64,000 bases of DNA. Source: Methylomagnum ishizawai. GTDB taxonomy: Bacteria > Pseudomonadota > Gammaproteobacteria > Methylococcales > Methylococcaceae. How positions within the stretch are numbered: the first letter of the stretch is position 1; each line of letters starts with the position of its first letter. The notes under the pieces are model-generated. The model worked only from the letters and a program-made list of their open reading frames with translations. It was not told the origin of the DNA and made no database searches. The stretch covers positions 2,986,881-3,050,880 of the forward strand of contig NZ_FXAM01000001.1 in the NCBI RefSeq assembly GCF_900155475.1. The letters run 5' to 3'. Both the position numbers and the translations under genes were made by a program. Of the stretch, positions 61,043-64,000 are shown in pieces.

Positions 61043-62692
61043 ATGACCCAGCAATCCGGACCCGACCAGCCCCTATCGGACCGCGCCCAAGCCCTTTGGT
61101 GCCAGCGGCCACGCGAATCCCGCTCCGACGCGGATGGGCGCAAGCTCCTTCAGGAACTTGAAATCCACCAGATCGAACTGGAGCTCCAGAACGAGGAATT
61201 GCGCCTGGCCCGCGCCGAGGCCGAGGCGGCCTTGGCGCGTTACACCGACCTATACGACTTCGCACCCATCGCCTATTTCACCCTCGACCCCACGGGGGCC
61301 ATCCTGCGGGCCAACTTCGCCGGCGCCCGCCTCCTCGGCACGGAACGCGCCCACTTGATGGGGAAACGCTTCGGGCTGTGGGTGGAAAGCCCCGACCGCC
61401 CCGCCTTGGCCGACTTCCTAACACGGGCCTTCGCCACCCCCGGCACAGCCGCTTGCGAGGTGGCGCTGATCTCCCGTGGGGCCGGCCCCACCCTGATCCG
61501 TCTCGGGACCAGCCGGGATGGACCGAACCGGGAGTGCCGCGTGGTGGCCGAGGACATCACCGCCCGCGAACTGGCGCGGCAAGCGCTAGAGGCGGCCCAT
61601 GCCGCAGCCCACGAGGCGAACCAGGCCAAATCCCGCTTCCTGGCGGCGGCCAGCCACGATTTGCGGCAACCGCTGCTGGCCCTGGGCCTGTATATCGATG
61701 GCTTGGCGGCGAAGCTCGGCCCCCGCGAGGCCGCCAACCTCGACAAAATGAAATCCTGCCTTTCCGGCCTGGGCGATTTGCTTTCCAGCCTGCTGGAACT
61801 GGGCAAGCTGGAAGCAGGCGCCGTCCGCACCCAATGTGGGGATTTTTCGCTGGACGACATGCTCCGGCAGTCTGTCATGGCCCAAGCGCCCAACGCGGAC
61901 GCGAAAGGGATAGCCCTGCGCCATCGCCCCACCCGCCTGACCGGCCACACCGATGCCGCGCTGTTCAGGCGGATGCTCGGCAACCTGATCGCCAATGCCG
62001 TGCGGTATACCGCGCGGGGCGGTGTGCTGGTGGGCTGCCGGCGGCGGCGGGACAAGGTTTGGGTCGAGGTCTGGGATACCGGCGTGGGCCTGTCCCAAGA
62101 TCAAATCCCCGCCGTTTTCGAGGAGTTCAGGCAACTCGGGAACCCCGGGCGCAACCCGGAGAAGGGCCATGGACTGGGCCTGTCCATCGTCGCCAAAACG
62201 GCCGCCTTGCTGGGAGTGCGGGTCCGGGTGCAGTCCCGGCCCGGCGTGGGCTCGCTGTTCGCGCTGGAACTGCCCCTGGGCGGCACCCTCCAACCGGCCA
62301 AGGAATCCGCGCCCGCTTGCCGGGCGCTGCGCATCGCCCTGGTCGATGACAATGCCGATGTCAGGGAATCCTTCACCTTCGCGCTGGAGGCCGAAGGGCA
62401 CCGGGTGGTGGCGGCGGCCGACGGGGCGGAACTCCTCGCCAGGCTCGCGAATGGCCCGCCCGAGGTGCTGGTCGCGGACTACCAACTCGCCGGCGAAGAA
62501 ACCGGGGTCGACGTGATCCGGTCGGTCAGGGCCGCTTTCGGCGTCCAAGTGCCGGCGCTGATCCTGACCGGCGATACCGATCCCCGTTCCATCCTTGGCC
62601 TGGGCGAAATGGGAATCCCCATCCAGCACAAACCCATCGAGTTGGATGATTTGATGGTGCGCATCGCCGAATTGGTGGCCGGAACCGGCTAG
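61043..62692 (+). CDS. Hybrid sensor histidine kinase with receiver domain
   Basis: A 549-residue cytoplasmic protein: a short coiled coil (ELEIHQIELELQNEELRLAR), a PAS domain (LYDFAPIAYFTLDPTGAILR), a HisKA domain with His205 in AASHDLRQPLLA, an ATPase domain with NLIANAVRYT and GHGLGLSIVAKTAA, and a C-terminal receiver with Asp479 in EVLVADYQLAG. No transmembrane segment is seen, so it senses an internal or relayed signal. It is probably cotranscribed with the CheB-CheR-PAS gene. Confidence 0.92.
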   Translation: MTQQSGPDQPLSDRAQALWCQRPRESRSDADGRKLLQELEIHQIELELQNEELRLARAEAEAALARYTDLYDFAPIAYFTLDPTGAILRANFAGARLLGTERAHLMGKRFGLWVESPDRPALADFLTRAFATPGTAACEVALISRGAGPTLIRLGTSRDGPNRECRVVAEDITARELARQALEAAHAAAHEANQAKSRFLAAASHDLRQPLLALGLYIDGLAAKLGPREAANLDKMKSCLSGLGDLLSSLLELGKLEAGAVRTQCGDFSLDDMLRQSVMAQAPNADAKGIALRHRPTRLTGHTDAALFRRMLGNLIANAVRYTARGGVLVGCRRRRDKVWVEVWDTGVGLSQDQIPAVFEEFRQLGNPGRNPEKGHGLGLSIVAKTAALLGVRVRVQSRPGVGSLFALELPLGGTLQPAKESAPACRALRIALVDDNADVRESFTFALEAEGHRVVAAADGAELLARLANGPPEVLVADYQLAGEETGVDVIRSVRAAFGVQVPALILTGDTDPRSILGLGEMGIPIQHKPIELDDLMVRIAELVAGTG

Positions 62693-62721
62693 CCACCCCC
62701 CTTCCCAACCGAGGATCGATC

Positions 62722-62931
62722 ATGCGGAAGAAAGGTATGACGAGCCAACCCTCCCAGCCGGTCATGGATGAATACCTGCGGGAAATCGGGCTGCCGGGCA
62801 CAGGCATGCTGGTCGAGATCGCCGAAGGCCTGTTGCTGGCGGACAAGCCCGCCATCGCGGAAAAGCTCGGCCAGTTCCACGCCATGGGCATCCAGATCGC
62901 CATCGACGGAGAGGTGGCTTATGGATCATAA
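62722..62931 (+). pseudogene. Truncated EAL-domain fragment
   Basis: A 69-residue frame with a likely translation start (AGGA upstream). Residues about 30-62, LVEIAEGLLLADKPAIAEKL then GQFHAMGIQIAID, match the region of an EAL (c-di-GMP phosphodiesterase) domain just before DDFGTG. The frame then turns to GEVAYGS and stops, so the catalytic core is missing. It looks like a remnant of a longer gene, perhaps once the next gene of the two-component operon. Confidence 0.6.
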
Positions 62932-62962
62932 GCACACACAAGCTATTGATTATAAAAATAAA

Positions 62963-64000
62963 CTAAAGCGCCTGTCCCACCGCGCAGAAGTACGCCTTGA
63001 GATAATCGGTCTCCGGGATGGCCGGATGCACCGGATGGTCCGCCGCCTGCCCGCCCCGCCCGAACAATACCAAGTGCCGGTCCAGATGCCGCGCCGTGGC
63101 CCGCAACAGATCGTGCAAGACCTCGCGCTGTAAATGGAAGGAGCAGGACGCCGACACCAGCACCCCACCATAGGCCAACACCTGCATCGCGCCCTGGTTC
63201 AAGCGCCGGTAGGCTTCGAGACCGGGGTTCATGTCCTTCTTGCGCTTGATGAAGGCGGGCGGGTCCAGCACCACCACATCGTAATGCCGCCGTTCCTCGC
63301 GGGCCTGCTTCAGGAACTCGAAGGCATCGGCGGCGATGAAATCCATCCGCTCCGCCACCCCGTTGAGCCGAGCGTTGTCCGCCGCCAGCGCCAAGGCCGC
63401 CGCCGAGGCGTCCACGCAATCCACCCGCGCCGCCCCGGCCACAGCCGCCTGCACGCCCCAAGCCCCGGCATAGGCGAACACATCCAACACCCGTTTGCCC
63501 CGGCATAATTCCGCCAGCTTGGCCCGGTTGTCGCGGTGGTCGAAGAACCAGCCGGTCTTCTGCCCCTCGACGGGATCGACCCGGAAGCGGGCACCGTTCT
63601 CGACGATCTCGACCGGCCCGTCCAGCGTCCCCGCCAGAATGCGGGTTTCGTTCCCCAAACCTTCCAGCGCCCGCAGGCTGGAGGTGTTCTTCAACACCAC
63701 GGCGCGGGGCGAGAACAGCGTTTCCAGCGCCGCCAGCAAGGGTGCTTGCAGCTTTTCCATCCCGGCGGTATTGGTCTGCACCACGAACACCTCGCCGAAG
63801 CGGTCGATCACCACGCCCGGCAAGCCGTCGCTCTCGCCATAGGCCAGCCGGTAGTACGGCCCCGGATAGACCCGTTCGCGCCAATCCCGCGCCCGTTCCA
63901 GCCGCTTGACGAAAAACCGCGAATCGATGGACGTGTGGGTGTCGCGGCACAGCAGCCGGGCGGAAATCAGCGAATCGGGATTGACATAGGCCAGTCCCAG
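62963..64000 (-). CDS. rlmI: 23S rRNA (cytosine-C5) methyltransferase RlmI type, 5' end outside window
   Basis: About 345 residues are visible in an open frame to the right edge. It has the RlmI/RlmL-type layout: after an N-terminal part (YRLAYGESDGLPGVVIDRFG), a SAM-binding domain with VLDVFAYAGAWGVQAAVAG, a catalytic Cys region YGGVLVSASCSFHLQRE and VVLDPPAFIKRKKDMNPG. RlmI methylates C1962 of 23S rRNA in E. coli. The stop is at 62963. Convergent with the EAL fragment. Confidence 0.92.
   Translation of the reverse strand: MGLAYVNPDSLISARLLCRDTHTSIDSRFFVKRLERARDWRERVYPGPYYRLAYGESDGLPGVVIDRFGEVFVVQTNTAGMEKLQAPLLAALETLFSPRAVVLKNTSSLRALEGLGNETRILAGTLDGPVEIVENGARFRVDPVEGQKTGWFFDHRDNRAKLAELCRGKRVLDVFAYAGAWGVQAAVAGAARVDCVDASAAALALAADNARLNGVAERMDFIAADAFEFLKQAREERRHYDVVVLDPPAFIKRKKDMNPGLEAYRRLNQGAMQVLAYGGVLVSASCSFHLQREVLHDLLRATARHLDRHLVLFGRGGQAADHPVHPAIPETDYLKAYFCAVGQAL

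Overview
The window is high-GC bacterial DNA with gammaproteobacterial gene order: murJ-ribF-ileS-lspA, argJ-secA with a divergent dciA-type gene, and gshA, icd, DUF2782 and DUF3301 genes. An exosortase E locus, a PEP-CTERM-type protein and many short accessory modules would fit a methanotroph-like member of the Methylococcales. That placement is inference, because no methane-oxidation gene lies in the window.

Bases 1-8.2 kb: the end of an unknown secreted protein, the cell-wall/flavin/tRNA/lipoprotein operon murJ-ribF-ileS-lspA (minus strand), a PEP-CTERM-type exported protein and a Uma2-family nuclease. 8.3-18.9 kb: a 997-residue SF1 helicase with a RelE-like front end and an ankyrin segment, then argJ, secA, dciA, two single-RRM proteins, a DUF3301 protein and a bestrophin-like channel. 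19.3-21.4 kb: exosortase E/protease with a 74-residue predicted substrate directly upstream. 21.4-27.3 kb: gloB, a membrane MutS-like ATPase, an AT-rich orphan gene, a hicBA toxin-antitoxin pair between two related repeats, and a patatin-like lipase. 27.5-35.7 kb: a 1226-residue multi-domain flavin/iron-sulfur oxidoreductase, a two-gene ATPase plus TPR module whose TPR gene holds ten nearly identical 144-bp repeats, and a Phd/PIN toxin-antitoxin pair. 36-45 kb: a small periplasmic protein, icd, gshA, a flavoprotein, a POT transporter, an FNR-type regulator and a META-domain lipoprotein.

45158-57537 is a 12.4-kb integrated element in tRNA-Gly(CCC). It is bounded by a perfect 44-bp direct repeat and carries a tyrosine integrase at its right end. 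It has the core of a P4-type satellite: integrase, AlpA-like regulator, an Ash-like leader with an internal terminator, a phage-type regulator and a Toprim/DUF927 primase-helicase. Most genes run on the minus strand. Cargo includes an S49 peptidase, several unrecognised proteins, a 51-bp minisatellite, a duplicated 121-bp GC-rich repeat, an RHH-like protein with a cluster of CCGGTAGA sites, and a candidate short RNA opposite the gene upstream of the primase.

57.5-64 kb: a scarred region with a 17-codon stub that looks like the start of hsdR and divergent short repeats, then a CheB-CheR-PAS fusion protein followed by a hybrid histidine kinase, a broken EAL-domain fragment and the 3' part of an RlmI-type rRNA methyltransferase that runs off the right edge.
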